Assembly (NCBI RefSeq): GCF_901709675.1
Contig: NC_051087.1
Span: 3,650,001-3,714,000 of the forward strand
Direction: 5' to 3'
Source: Syngnathus acus
Taxonomy: Eukaryota > Chordata > Actinopteri > Syngnathiformes > Syngnathidae
DNA length: 64,000 nt
Part shown: piece after piece, positions 27,524 through 38,990 of the stretch
How positions within the stretch are numbered: the stretch's first letter is position 1
Layout of the letters: every line of letters begins with the position of its first letter
Program-made: the position numbers and the translations under genes
Notes under the pieces: generated by a model
The model's database searches: none
What the model saw: only the letters and a program-made list of their open reading frames with translations
Told to the model about the DNA's origin: nothing

Positions 27524-30500
27524 TCAGGAGGCCAAGTGGCTTGCCGCTTGCTTCCCCGCGTCCGCCTGCTCCTCCTCCACGACTTCAGCCTCCGCAGTTT
27601 CCTTCAAGGACTTGAGCATCATCTTGAGCATGATGTTTTGGTTGAGCAGGTTCTCCGAGGCGTCGGTCAGTTCCCGCAGCCGCCGCAGTGCCCCGGCCAG
27701 TTGTCGGTCCTTCTCCCGCCGCTGTTCCTCCAGGTGGAGTTGCTCCTGCCGCAGCTCGGCGTTCTGAACTTCCAGTCCACGAGCGTCCAAGCGCAGCTGC
27801 CGGTTGTCTCGCCAAAGCTGCGCCAGCTGCTGGGAAAGCAGCTCGCGGGCTTGATGCAGCGTCCGTACCTCGCGTTGGAGGGCTTCCAACTCTTCCCGGA
27901 GGACGGCGTGGTCCAGTCCCGAAGCGTCCGATGACGGGGGTTCATCCTGGTATGGGGTTGAGCCGGAATGCTTGAGGATGAAGCGAAGGAGGTGTGGAAG
28001 AGTGATGGGAAGATCATCCGGGAATTTCACGCTCAGCTGTTTTCTTCAAAAACAAACGTACAACTATAAAAATGATGTCGTCCTCTTCCCCGTTGGGCTT
28101 GAATCTGTAATGCATTTTTTTTCCTATGATGAATGCTGAAAATTTTATACCGATTCCTCTTACCTGTATCGTGGGAAGAAAAGAATGGCGGGAACACGAT
28201 CCACCATGAACTCCCACGGGAGGTCGTTACGTGCAACATTCACCCTGCATACAGCAAATCACACAAATCAACTTTTTTTTTTTTTATCAGAGATGGATTA
28301 TGAATCTAAGCTCGTTTTTTTTTCCTCCATCACACCAGGTTGTAATAATATAAGTCATATATTTAGTGAGATGAATACAAATTCAGTTGTTTTTGATGTG
28401 TCTTTTGTATAGGACACAATGAACCCCAGTTTATCGGAACAAATTAAATTCCCACATCAAGGCACGGCGACTTTGTACCTCGCGATAATGACGCTGGTGT
28501 CGCGCTGCAGCATTCGAGCCAGCTGGATGAAGATGTGGTTGAGAGCAGAGCAGAAGCCGCACCACTGAGTGTAGTAGAAAAGCAGCACATCCTACAACAA
28601 ACAACAACGAAGGATGTTGCTGAAACCGAGCCGAGGTTAAGGAAGGTCGACGTGCCGGGCACCTTTTCAGCATCCATGACGCAGGGCAGGAAGGACGACG
28701 TGGTTAGCTCGGTAATGAGCGGCCGCGGAGGCTCAGACTGCTGCTGGGATTCGTTGTGAGTCGAGGCTGTCCGTTCGCTGGGCTGCTCGCCCACCAAGTG
28801 TCTGTGCAGGAGGCTGTAGGGGGCGCTGAAGTTCATGATGAAGGCCTCTGGAAGAAACATGAAAACCCCAAACCACTTACTCTTGGGAACTCGTGACGAC
28901 TAGTACTGACTACCGCAACTTTTTGTAGCCTTACCGAGCGACTCGGTGAGTGTGGCGGCGGGGCTGCGCTGTAGCACGTAATGCACCTCGTCCTTCAGGT
29001 TCACGATGGTCGCAAAGGAGTCGTCCCCCTGCGCGCCGGCTCCTCGATGGCGCCACGAAGAGACGTTTATGTTTCCCGGCGCCCCGAGCCTCACCGCCAG
29101 CGGCCAGTTGAGCTCCATGTCCAATACGTAGAACCTGAGCGTCTTGTTGGTCTGACAGCGAAGCCCCTTGAGGGCATCGGACGAAGAGCTTTGCACATGG
29201 GACGCCTCTTTGGTTTTTGAGCTGTCGCTAAGATGAGGACGGACTTTCCCGCAGCAGGCACTGTGTCGGCTCAGCGGGTTGTAGCTGAGCACGAAGCTGC
29301 GACAGTCGAGGTGAAGGCAGCAGCGCTTACGTCCGGAATGCGGCGTGGAGGGGAACGAGCAACGCGCCGGAGACGTCGGGCACACCTCGCAGCGCACGGT
29401 GGAGTCCGGGCCGAGCGCGGAGTGGCAGCACGGCGCGCTGGATGGCGACGGAGTCTCGCAGGAGTGATAGCGCAAAGCCACATCTGCAAACTAGGACGGA
29501 AAAGTTTCTATGGAAGAGCTGAACTGAAATGTCGATTGAGTTGTTGAATTCCGGCAAAATCTACTGAGATAGGATTCAACAGTTTTGTCACACTTCAATG
29601 CAGATTGCTGCTCAATCTGGTGTGCGTCATTTGGCCACCAGGGGGCAGTACATGCGTTTTCTGTGTGTAACTGCTAATAAATTACTAGTTTAATTAACAT
29701 ACCCACTCCATTTTCTTATCAAAACATGAAATTTAAAAGTGAGTCGTTTTTCAAAGGTGGAATAATAGAAAAAAAAAATTCGAGCAGAATTCAGTCTGTT
29801 TGATTGCGCGCTCACCTGCCGCAGGAGGCCGTTGGGCTCGGAGACGAGGGGATCGTGCGGAAGGAAAAGCAATAGCGCCGCCCCTTTGCTCAGTTCCTGC
29901 TCCAGTAGCCAAGACTTGGTGCCCGGCGGCTGCAGCCACTGCAGAACGCTCTCGTGGTTTTCAAACACCCAGCCGCATACAGCGCGCGATGTGAAGTTGC
30001 GTTCCCATCGAGGGAAAATCTGACGAGCAAAGCGACAACGCATAAATCTTGCATTTAATTCTTTTAATTACTTTCTTTTCTCACCAAAGAAGTGTTAAAT
30101 CTTCTGTGGAGGTAAACGCTTGCATCCTCTTTGAGCGAAATGACATCTGCCACCTGTCTGGTGGTGACCACCCCGAATCGGACCACGCCCCGAAAATCTG
30201 GATGTGACGCCAGGACTGAATACTCAAATACTACAAAGCGGGTACTCAAGTTGATCGCTTTACCTCTTTTCAGGGCCTGCAGTGCCGAGGCGAGGAATGT
30301 GATATAACCAGGCGGCTGAGGCGACGAGTTAAACTGGAAGAAGCCCACCACTCGTGGCTGGGAAGAAGACAGTCAGTTAAGATCCAAAATAAATGTAAAA
30401 AAAAAAAAAGATGCAATCAGTACCTCATGACAAGAGAGGAAGTCTTGCAGAGCATCTCTTGACGGGAGGTATGTGAGAGGCGTGATCACTTTGAGGATAA

Positions 30501-31797
30501 AATTTTCCACGTAGGCCGCCACGAACGGACCCTTGTACTCGATAGGCCCGAACCTGATGCGGAAAGACAAGTCAGGTGACGAAGATTTTTCTTTACTGCC
30601 AGTGTGTAGTTTAGTCTGACTGAGAAAAGAAAAAAAAGTTTCTCCTGACCGTTGGTAAAAGAGGTGGATGGTGGGATACTTGTAGAAATGGTTGAGCCTC
30701 CTGCACTTGCCTTGACTCCACCAGCAGTTTATGGCCACAAACTGCACCTGCGGGTTGGATAAAAATGCTTTGAGTCACTTTGTCTTCATTTTTAACACCA
30801 AATTGATTGACGTCATCTATGGTTCTTTGTAGCTTGGTACCTGTTTTGCTAGTTTCTTTGCTACCAGCTGAACTTCCTGTCTGGCGGCCATGGAGTGCGC
30901 GCACCACGGTGCGTAGAAGAAGACAAAAGACACCTCGGCCACACTCCTGAGACGTTCCATCTAGTGAGAGGGGAAAAAGTGAACAAATAACGATACCGCC
31001 AGGTCACACACCCGAGTCACCGATTATCCAAATCATGCACACATTTTAGTCTTACCTGATCAAGCTGACCCAAGTAGAGATCCACGACTGGAGATTCAGG
31101 GGAGAAAAAGCGCAGCGGTGGTCGAGCAGCAGCCACCACGTTCTTTGCACGACTGCAGAAAAGTACAAGTCAATTCTGAGTTTACAGGGAAATAAAAAAA
31201 AAAAACATATCTGTGTCGGTTGTTTTGAGGTTGAGATCGACTTCTTCTGTGTTCCATCATCAAATCTATGTGTATTGTCTTTATGTATTATGTAGGCTAC
31301 TGCATCCTGGAGGCCAAGAAGATGCTCACAACAGAATGAGCAGCACAATGTCCATTGAATGATCACTCATTCTTTACTCTATATGACTTATGAAGTACAT
31401 CAACTTTGTTTAATTTAACTTTATAACATACTTTGTTGGTGTTTTGAAAGGCTGGGATGGATTAATGCATCACTATTCATTTCAGTGGGGACTGTTGTTT
31501 TGAGAGTCGAGTGTTCTGAGATCCGAGTGCTGTCAGAAACTCGTAAAATAAGGCACGCCTGTAATTGGATATGAAGAAACTAATTCGCAGACAGTTCACA
31601 GGACGAACCGTACTGGGTTCCTTGTGCCTCATTTCAGCTCAATAGCCGAGCAGGCTGTTTGTCGCCGCGTACCTGCATGTGAACATGACGGCCAGTACGA
31701 GCAGAACTCCGAGCACGACGGCCCCGCACAGGAGAGCCGGTCTCCGAGCCATCAGACTCAGCACCTGCCGAAGACCCAGCCACGCGCGCCGCAGCAT
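27524..31797 (-). CDS. txndc11: Thioredoxin domain-containing protein 11
   Basis: An ER-membrane, thioredoxin-fold protein; the mammalian protein binds EDEM proteins and DUOX. Exons: 31797-31673, 31152-31056, 30960-30841, 30747-30650, 30553-30424, 30357-30264, 30197-30085, 30019-29816, 29490-28935, 28847-28663, 28591-28479, 28244-28164, 28043-27524. Sum 2,436 nt, 811 residues, shorter than human (about 960-985). Exon 1 encodes a signal-anchor ([20 protein letters not shown]). The first thioredoxin-like region has [10 protein letters not shown], with a single cysteine, then NCWWSQGKC. The last has YYTQWCGFC, a full CxxC, followed by [20 protein letters not shown]. The C-terminal exon is a coiled coil (about 100 residues rich in Glu, Gln, Leu and Arg). 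The ATG at 31797 gives a shorter N-terminus than human; the upstream frame is open for a few codons but has no other ATG that I could place. Confidence 0.95.
29635..29648 (+). promoter_or_regulatory. CTCF-like motif in a txndc11 intron
   Basis: CCACCAGGGGGCAG fits the CTCF core CCASYAGRKGGCRS without a mismatch. A motif alone does not prove occupancy. Confidence 0.45.
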
Positions 31798-33023
31798 TAC
31801 AGCCCGTCGGCGGCTCCTCCTTGTCCCATTTTGTTTTGTATGGCCCGGCGGCGGCTCGGACCATCCATTTGCCCGAAGTCAGTTGGGTGGGCGAGCAGGT
31901 AGCTATGTTGGATTGGACATAATCGGGGACGCCGCGAAAACTACTCAAACACGGTGACCAACCTTTCTTCCACACGTAGCCTTTTCACTTCCGCAACAAT
32001 GACGTCAGGGATCATCTGAGAAAAGCTCTCGGGGGATTACAACATTCTGGCGGTGACATGAAAATTTATTGGAACAAATGTATTTCATTTGGAAAAAAAT
32101 ATTTGGTATATATCATGTTTACATTAAATCAAAATACTAACTCATAATGTGCTCTTGTAAAATTTGCGTGTTGGGTTTTACTTTGTGTTGACAGACAGTC
32201 CCTATGTTGCAGTGACGTCATCTTTGACGCGTGTGAAGGCTTGATGCCGCTAGAGGGCGCTGATAGCTCACTTTATTTAACAAGAATTTAATAATTAACT
32301 TAAAAGTTAAAAATTAAAAACTCCAGAAGAAAAACACACAATTCCATCGTCCTAAACCTTTTACAGTCTTTATTTTCATAAAAAATGCTAAAAAAAAAAG
32401 TCAAAGTCACAATGTTGAACATAAAAAGTGCAAATAAACAAAATCAAGTTGTCTTTCAGAAAGGCTTTAGTGAGCGCAGGTTTACGCATTCTTCTGGATT
32501 TGTTAAAAAAATATGTGCAATGTCTCATTTATTAGCAGTATAAAGCAAATCAATTCCAAAATGTTCTTCCTAAAAATGGAGTACTCTCTTGATAGTCTTG
32601 CTGTAGTCGTGTTGATACGAACTCCACAATTTTCACGAAACAAATGATACATTGCAAAAATTCTGACGTTAAATTAATTACACTTAAGGTAAATTAATGG
32701 AAATAAGTTTAAAAAAAAAAATTATAACACACGTAAACTCATTTGCTCATCTTCAAGATCAACTTTGACTAGAGCACACTTAAGATGATCTTGACCATTG
32801 GCATACGAATCAAGAAAGGTGTGTTCTCAGGCTCGTCCGTGTCACCAACATACAGTTCTGTCGTCATCGTTTTATGTCCATCTCGTCCGACTCCAGCAGA
32901 CACTTTCCGGATAAACTAAAACTTCACGCAGCAAATGAACAGGCTGCAAGTACTATTACTAAAAAAAATAAAAAAAATGATAATCCAACAGCCGTTGCTG
33001 CATTTAGCAGTGCGCAGCCTGCA
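31798..33023. other. txndc11 upstream region and bfar 3' untranslated region
   Basis: The first part is txndc11 5' flank. A minus-strand AATAAA (TTTATT at 32369-32374) marks the probable end of bfar, giving it a 3' untranslated region of about 650 bases. No other gene is seen. Confidence 0.6.
32247..32260 (+). promoter_or_regulatory. CTCF-like motif between txndc11 and bfar
   Basis: CCGCTAGAGGGCGC fits the CTCF core without a mismatch, in the same orientation as the one at 29635. It lies between the txndc11 5' end and the bfar 3' end. Confidence 0.45.
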
Positions 33024-35273
33024 TTAATGCGCCGCCGTTGCCGGGTGCCGAAGTTGCCTCACCAATAGCTCAATGTTCATCAGGGGGTTGATGTAGAGGG
33101 CCCAGTAGAAAAGGCAGTTGCAGACCAGTTGGGGCACCAGAGGCCACATGAGGCCAAAAGCCAGTCCCTGGGATAACATCGCCCAGACGTGATTCCACAT
33201 CATACCAGGAAGTGTCCTAAGAAAAAGCAAACAAAAAAGATGACTAAATTTGCACAGTTTGCCTTGCACAAACCCTGATCCTACCTGATTCTAGCCGTGG
33301 TGCAGAGTCTCCACAACGAGCAGCACTCCAACATGGACAGCAGCACGGCATTAACGATGACGAAGCAAGAGGTCCAATAGTGGACGGACAACCAGTCCCA
33401 GGCAAACTCTGCTATCAGATGATATGGGAGGAGAAAGTACTTGACCATGAACTCACTCCACTGTTGCCAGTTGGGTTCCGTCTAAAGAGCGAGAACAGAG
33501 CCAAATTGTCACGTTGGGTATGTCAAAAACCTTCAAAGTCCAGTTTGGGAATATGCGACCTGTGCGTTGAAGGGCCGGCTCTCCAACGATTGACTGGTGA
33601 GCGCGATGGACGGGCAGCAGGTTTTCAGGAAGGGCAGGAAACTTTCCGAATAGTCAAATAAGTATAAGTAGAAAAGCGTCAGACGAGGGGAGCGCTTCAT
33701 GGCGTAAAGCAGGAACAGAGACTTCCCTGAATGGGCTGCCTAGTGCAAAGAGAAAAGAACACCTTGATTAATTGAGAGTCCGTTGGGTTCCAATGTTGGA
33801 AAGAAATGATTCTTGCCTTGTATTCCCACAGGTTTTGAGGTCTGACTTCATGCGCTTGAAGTCTGTACAGTTCATTCAGGACGGCGTGTCGGTACGCCTG
33901 ATTCTGGATGTGGTAAAGCGGCTTCAAGGACTCCTTCTTCTCCAGCAACGTCTGTAATCTAAAAGTCAGAGAAGTTACAACGCAGACTTGCAAGGCGTTG
34001 ACACGCGTGCAAAACACTGCGAACAAAAAAAAACAGCGTGTTTGCTTAAATCTGCTGCAAATGAAACTTAATGATGACACGGCATCATCATTACTTATGA
34101 GATTACTTTTTCTACTGTCATTCTTTTATTCACAGGTGTCAAACTCAAGGACTGAGGGCCAGAACCGGCCCACGACATTACTTCTTGTTACCCGTGAAGG
34201 CCAATCATGTGTTGATTTCACTTTTTTTGCTAATCGTCTTTACTTTGAACAACACTGAAATCCATCGATTTTAGCACGCATACCTAATCGATAGTGAAAC
34301 TCTTGCTTTAATTAGATTTTTTTTTTTTCACTTGATAATGGAGTGTCCTCTTGTACCTGTTATTGGAACTGTCCGGCTGAAATAACTTGCTGGAGGATTC
34401 CGGGCCCAAGCTCTCCAGCCAGAGGATCATTTCCTCTGGCGTCCATGGCAACACCGATTGACGGACTAACAGGTCCTCTTGTTCCACTTCACGGCTGTTG
34501 CTCCACTGATACAACAGCAACGCCGCCTGCATGTACGTGGGTTACAATTTGAAGTGGGAATTGTTGACATATACTATCGCTGGCAGTGACCTTCAACACT
34601 CCTCTTCTAGCGAATATGATCTGAAATATAAAGTCAAATAAATGGATCCACGTACCGCCACACCCAAGAGCATGGCAACGACTGCTGAGATGAAGCCCGC
34701 TAGTTTGTGCTGCTTGGTCCTTGATTTGCCCAGATTGTCGCCATACCTAAACATTCAAAAAAGAACCGCTTTAGGAAGCTGGGCCTCCGTTCTCAAAGTG
34801 ACATCATGAGGAGACTTTCTCACCTCTCAAAAGCCAGTAGAATCCGGGAGATTTTAGGGTTGTCTTGGATCTCGGCTCGCCTCCGTTGCACAACCTCGCT
34901 GAAGAGCTTATCGCTTGCTTCTCTGATCATTATATTAAGCAGCCGCGTATGAGGCCCGAATCAAACATTCACCAATGTAGTCTCCTTGTGAAAAGTCCTA
35001 CCTCAGCAGTATGTTGACTTTGGGAAAGCCCGCCCATCTCTGGCGGCACTCTGGGCACTCGTTTTTGCGAGAGGACTCCCACCAGAGGGCCAGACAGTGG
35101 CGGCAGTAGTTGTGGCCGCAGGTCAAGGTGGTGGGATTCACCAGGACATCGAAACAGCAGTGGCAGGAGAAGTCTTGCTCGGAGATTCCTTTGCTCTTGG
35201 AAGCCTGTGTGGGTGAGGGGTCTTCTTCTTCACATGCTTCCACAGTGCCAGGTGGACAATCCCCTCCGTACAT
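33024..35273 (-). CDS. bfar: Bifunctional apoptosis regulator (RING-SAM-membrane protein)
   Basis: An ER-membrane E3 ubiquitin ligase that links apoptosis regulators. Exons: 35273-35002, 34922-34824, 34746-34656, 34526-34357, 33958-33817, 33739-33560, 33481-33285, 33216-33024. Sum 1,344 nt, 447 residues, against 450 in human. A C3HC4 RING spans the first exon (FSCHCCFDVLVNPTTLTCGH, then YCRHCLALWW and ECPECRQRW). A membrane segment (KLAGFISAVVAMLLGVA) follows, then a SAM-like region (WTPEEMILWLESLG), PQNLWEYK, and a multi-pass C-terminal half ending with VCNCLFYWALYINPLMNIEL. The ATG is the first base of its exon, right after the acceptor GCCCCAG, so the 5' untranslated region is on another exon. 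The intron after EYK has a GC donor. Confidence 0.96.
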
Positions 35274-35962
35274 CTGGGGCAGGAATGTAGATGTAAAATG
35301 ATGTCACCGGTTAGAGACATTAACCCACTGCGTAAAAGATAGGAGGCGTAGTTGCCTTTGCCCGTTCAAATATTCAAAAATAAAAATACAAATGGAGCTG
35401 CTGTAAGCCACAATTCGTGCCCTGATGCTCACACACGGACTCACTGGCATGTTTCAACATACCTACTATTCCCATTACAGCAATGCAATGCATGACTTCT
35501 ACAAACATAAAAATATGTGTACATTTTAAGCGCATTTTGATGATTTCTTTGACTTATGGAAGAACATGTTCAAGTTGTTTTTCGATTTCCCAATAATAGG
35601 GCGGAAAGCGTAAAGTTTGGTTTATCTGTGACGTATGTCATTCATGAAAACAACGAAGTGAAACTTCGAACGTACTTGATGAATATGTTAAAGGTTTTGC
35701 CTTGGCTTGTGAGCTACTTCCACAAAACACATTATCGACATTGTCGTCAGCAGCTTGACTTAATCAATGTTCGTCAAAAGAGCACTAATAGCCAAGTTCA
35801 TAACAGAGCTAGCACGTACCTTAGGAGAGTCCCAGCCGCTGACGACCGGTGACGTCATGGTCTACTCAGTTTGCAGCTTGCATTTTGTTCTACTAGTGAA
35901 TTCAAATAGAATCTAATCTCTGAAAGAGAGCAATGACGTCGTCATAAATACGCTCTGTACTC

Positions 35963-36060
35963 ACCCAAGTGCACGTAGACGCCAGCGTGTCATCTTCCTC
36001 TTCCTCAATCTTCCTCGACGTGCGTGGGCGTCAAAACACCTCAACGTGGAGAATGACAAG
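35963..36060 (-). other. Candidate untranslated first exon of bfar
   Basis: On the minus strand a GTGAGTAC donor lies directly below base 35965, at the end of a GC-richer stretch, upstream of an intron that would splice to the ATG-bearing exon at 35273. An ATG in this exon opens a frame different from bfar. The 5' limit is a guess. Confidence 0.4.
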
Positions 36061-36439
36061 CATAAGTGACAACAATCATTATAGTGCTCACTCCGTAAAC
36101 TACTTTTTCACATTATTGTTCATCTTTTTTGCACAACAAGTAACCCAGGCTAAGAACATCATAATTTAACATTTATTTATCTTCGCATTTATGTCCCATA
36201 AAGTGAAAGTGTCTTATTTTTTATTCATTGGGTTTCAACTCAGCATGATACTTTATATTATCTAATTTATTGGTTCAATGTTGTTTTCACGTCTTATTTT
36301 TATTTTATGCAAAGTACTTTGTATGTAACTGTGGTTCTTTTTAAAGTGCTCTATATATAAAGTTGAGTTAAATAAAATAATAATAATAATAATAAAATAA
36401 AAAGTACCTGAATATTCCCGGGTGGCAGAAACTTTCATT

Positions 36440-36550
36440 TGTGATCGTCACTGAGGGGTGGTACTTCCGCTTCCGGTTGGACTTTTCAAAAATGTTTCTT
36501 TTTCCGGTTCCTCTCTCTTTCCTTTCCTGCTGCGATGGACGAGCACGTTG
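36440..36550 (+). promoter_or_regulatory. Candidate TOP-type promoter of a snoRNA host gene
   Basis: Two ETS-like CTTCCGG/TTCCGG words are followed by a pyrimidine tract (CCTCTCTCTTTCCTTTCCTG, about 36510-36530). This layout is typical of 5'TOP genes that host snoRNAs. The first donor could not be placed with certainty. The stretch could share a bidirectional promoter with bfar. Confidence 0.4.
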
Positions 36551-36902
36551 CTGTGCAGTCACTTGTCTCTCAGATCATTTATTTAATAACAAATAATGGC
36601 AAAGATAATCCAAATAGTTTCTTGTTTTGCTTTCGAAATTTGTACCGCTACAGAAGAAGAAAACAGCTGAGGTTTTTTTTTGTTTCTTGACACGTTTCTG
36701 CGCTCGACAACGTGTGACCTTTAGCCCATGTGCGCAAGGATGAGAAAAATTGTATCAAAATCGCTTAAACCATTTTTAAACTATTTTATACAACACGACA
36801 TGAAGTAAAAGTTTGAAAGGGCGTCTGGTCTGAGTGAGGACGCATTTCTGGCTTGATGCGAAAAACGGTGAGGTTTTAATTTGTACAGTTGATGGATTTT
36901 TC

Positions 36903-36990
36903 AGCCGATGATGACAAATCAATAATCTTTTCTGACACCTACTATGACAGCTGAACTTCAGCTTGTGATTCTAATTTTCATCCTGAGGCT
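36903..36990 (+). ncRNA. snord60: C/D-box snoRNA, SNORD60 type, copy 1
   Basis: The terminal stem AGCC (36903-36906) pairs with GGCT (36987-36990). C box ATGATGA is at 36908-36914 and D box CTGA at 36983-36986. The guide CTTTTCTGACACCT is complementary over 14 bases to the 28S rRNA stretch AGGTGTCAGAAAAG, and a D'-like ATGA follows a few bases later. From established knowledge, U60 guides 2'-O-methylation of 28S G4340 (human numbering). Confidence 0.75.
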
Positions 36991-37151
36991 CCGTTATCAT
37001 TGTTAATAATTAAACGTTGGTTATTTTTTAGTAGTAGTAACCATATTTCTTTCTGATTTTTCTTACACAAGGTTGACTGGCCTGAGTTGAGGATGCATTT
37101 CACCTGATAAGCTGGTGAGTTTGTAATTCAACTGTCAGCGGGCCCCTTATT

Positions 37152-37236
37152 AGCCAGTGATGACTAATATTATTTTCTGACACCTACTATGACAGCTGAA
37201 TTTCAGCTTTTGATTCTAAGAATTTGAACTGAGGCT
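37152..37236 (+). ncRNA. snord60: C/D-box snoRNA, SNORD60 type, copy 2
   Basis: Stem AGCC (37152-37155) pairs with GGCT (37233-37236); C box GTGATGA is at 37157-37163 and D box CTGA at 37229-37232. The guide ATTTTCTGACACCT keeps 13 bases of complementarity to 28S rRNA. The guide-to-D' region is nearly identical to copy 1, while flanking bases differ. Confidence 0.75.
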
Positions 37237-37398
37237 TCTAAACTTGATGTAGAATAGCATTGGTTAAAATAAAGGTGCTAATTTCTTTTTTTCCCTCCCA
37301 TCTTGTACCACAGGTGGCAGCACTCTCCACTGCTGAATGTTGAAAAAGACAACTCTCATTGGGCTCCCACACTTCTGCCACTTTTTATTGGTGTAGAG

Positions 37399-37794
37399 CA
37401 GGGGTGTGCAACTTTTTCAGCTCGAGCTACTTTTGAAATGACCAAGTCACAAAGATCTACCCACTAAAAAAATAAATAATTTTATATATATATGTGTGTG
37501 TGTCATCGTGAAAAAAGTCCTACTCCCATTCCCTATGAAAGTGATATTTCTTACTATGGCCAGCTGCCCCACTCATTTTTATACCCTTTCTTAAGTTTAA
37601 GAGAAAAAACAGGGTTCTGACAATTGGTGGAGGGAACTCGGGAGCTAGCGTGTTTGTGTTGTGTTGTTAGCGCCGTTGTTTGTACACGCGTCAAGTGCGA
37701 AAAAAAACAAACAAACATTTTAATGTGACGCAATCGATCAATAGCGGCTTGGCGATCGACCGGTCGATCGCGATCGACGTATTGGGCATCCCTG
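37399..37794 (+). mobile_element. Non-autonomous hAT element, copy 1
   Basis: The ends are inverted (CAGGGGTGTGCAA... / ...TTGGGCATCCCTG) and flanked by 8-bp target duplications GTGTAGAG (37391-37398 and 37795-37802). It has no transposase. It sits in the last exon of the snoRNA host transcript. Confidence 0.88.
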
Positions 37795-38039
37795 GTGTAG
37801 AGAATATTTGAGTATCTCAAAAAAACATTGTGCAAGTTTCATGTTGATTGCAACTGTGCCGACTCGTCCACTGTTAAAACAAATAAAAAGGTGTGATTTT
37901 GGATATGCATTTGGATGGATGGACGGATGGATAGACGGATAAAAAAGGTGAGCGATACATGGATTTATGGTTTTGAACTGTTGCTGGTAGCTCAGGCCAA
38001 TCAAGTCGATCGCGGGGTGGGTGCATTTGCACTGTGGAG

Positions 38040-38232
38040 GGGTTCAAAGTCTGCTTTATTGTCAACCTCTTCACATGCCAAGACACACAAAGAAATCGAA
38101 ATTACGTTTCCCCTATCCCACGGTGACAAGACACCGTACACGACATACAAGCAAACAACACAAAATAAAAACAAGAAGGCACAAACAATGAATAACAAGA
38201 GCGATGAATAATAAATAAACAAATAACACAAT
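38040..38232 (+). repeat. Interspersed repeat tail (LINE/SINE 3'-end like)
   Basis: Starts with TCAAAGTCTGCTTTATTGTC, includes TTACGTTTCCCCTATCCCAC, and ends in an A-rich AATAAATAA run. A short relative in inverse orientation is at 1893-1962. Confidence 0.6.
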
Positions 38233-38339
38233 AAATAAATAAGAGGAGCAAAACGGAGCAAGTGTGCATACAGCACAGTCAGAATATAGCGCAAAATATG
38301 CGGGAGGCATGACGTCACCAGCAACAAGTTTTGAATATG

Positions 38340-38990
38340 AACGAAATTTCTTCCATTTTCTTGACGAGTTTGTTTCCTTTTTGAAGACCCTTAGAGTTAT
38401 AAAACCCAAATTGTATTCATCTTGTCGTGGTAACTGGCAGTTGCACGTTACGTGAAAAGCTCTAGCTAATTTTATTTTAATTCTATTTTGATTGTATTTT
38501 TATGATCTTTTCTTGAATTGCTTTTTATTTGCTATTGCATAATGGTTACTGTGTCTATTTCATGATGGTCGAAGCCATATTTGTCATGTACTGAATTTTT
38601 GATACGGACCTTTAATTTAAAGAAATAACATTCATTTATTAAGTTTTGAAAGTGAAACGTTTCCTCACAATTATAAAGTTTGGAACTTGAAACCAAATTT
38701 CTTCTATTTTCATGAAGAGTTTGTTTCCCTTTTGAAGACCCTTGGATTTATAAAACCAATTGTATTTTCGGTGTAACTGGCAGTTGCATGTTACGTGAAA
38801 AGCTCTAGCATGTTTTATTTTTAATTCTATATTGGTTGCAGTTTCATGATCTTTTTTGTTTTTCGTTTGGTATTGTATAATGGTTACTGTTTGTATTTCA
38901 TTACGGTCGAAGCCATTCTTGTCATGTACTGTATTTTTGAATGCACGTTTAATGGGAAATAAAACCCTTACAAACATTCATTGATATAAT
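38340..38990 (+). repeat. Tandem duplication, two units of about 350 bp
   Basis: Unit A (38340-38690) and unit B (38691-38990) share AGTTTGTTTCC..TTTTGAAGACCC, AACTGGCAGTTGCA.GTTACGTG, AAAAGCTCTAGC, ATAATGGTTACTGT and GGTCGAAGCCAT. Unit B ends with an AATAAA-like signal. No frame is conserved between them. Confidence 0.8.

Larger units (their letters stand above)
36820..37900 (+). ncRNA. snhg19-like: Non-coding snoRNA host transcript (three exons visible)
   Basis: Exons at about 36820-36867, 37072-37114 and from 37314 are bounded by GT donors (GTGAGG, GTGAGT) and good acceptors (TTCTTACACAAG, CTTGTACCACAG). Each of the two introns contains a SNORD60-type snoRNA. The first two exons resemble each other (CTGGTCTGAG...GAGGACGCATTTC versus CTGGCCTGAG...GAGGATGCATTTC), so an exon-intron unit was duplicated. 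None has a conserved reading frame. The last exon is interrupted by a hAT element and has AATAAA at 37882-37887. The name follows SNHG19, the human host of SNORD60. Confidence 0.55.

Noticed and set aside
35556-35852. 98-codon plus-strand open frame (MEEHVQVVFRF...)
   Set aside because: It lies in a presumed bfar intron, has no recognisable domain, no splice partners and no promoter signal. It could be a decayed exon, but nothing supports that.
37399-37794. TCGATCGA-type palindromes taken as a regulatory site
   Set aside because: They are the subterminal part of the hAT element and occur in both copies.
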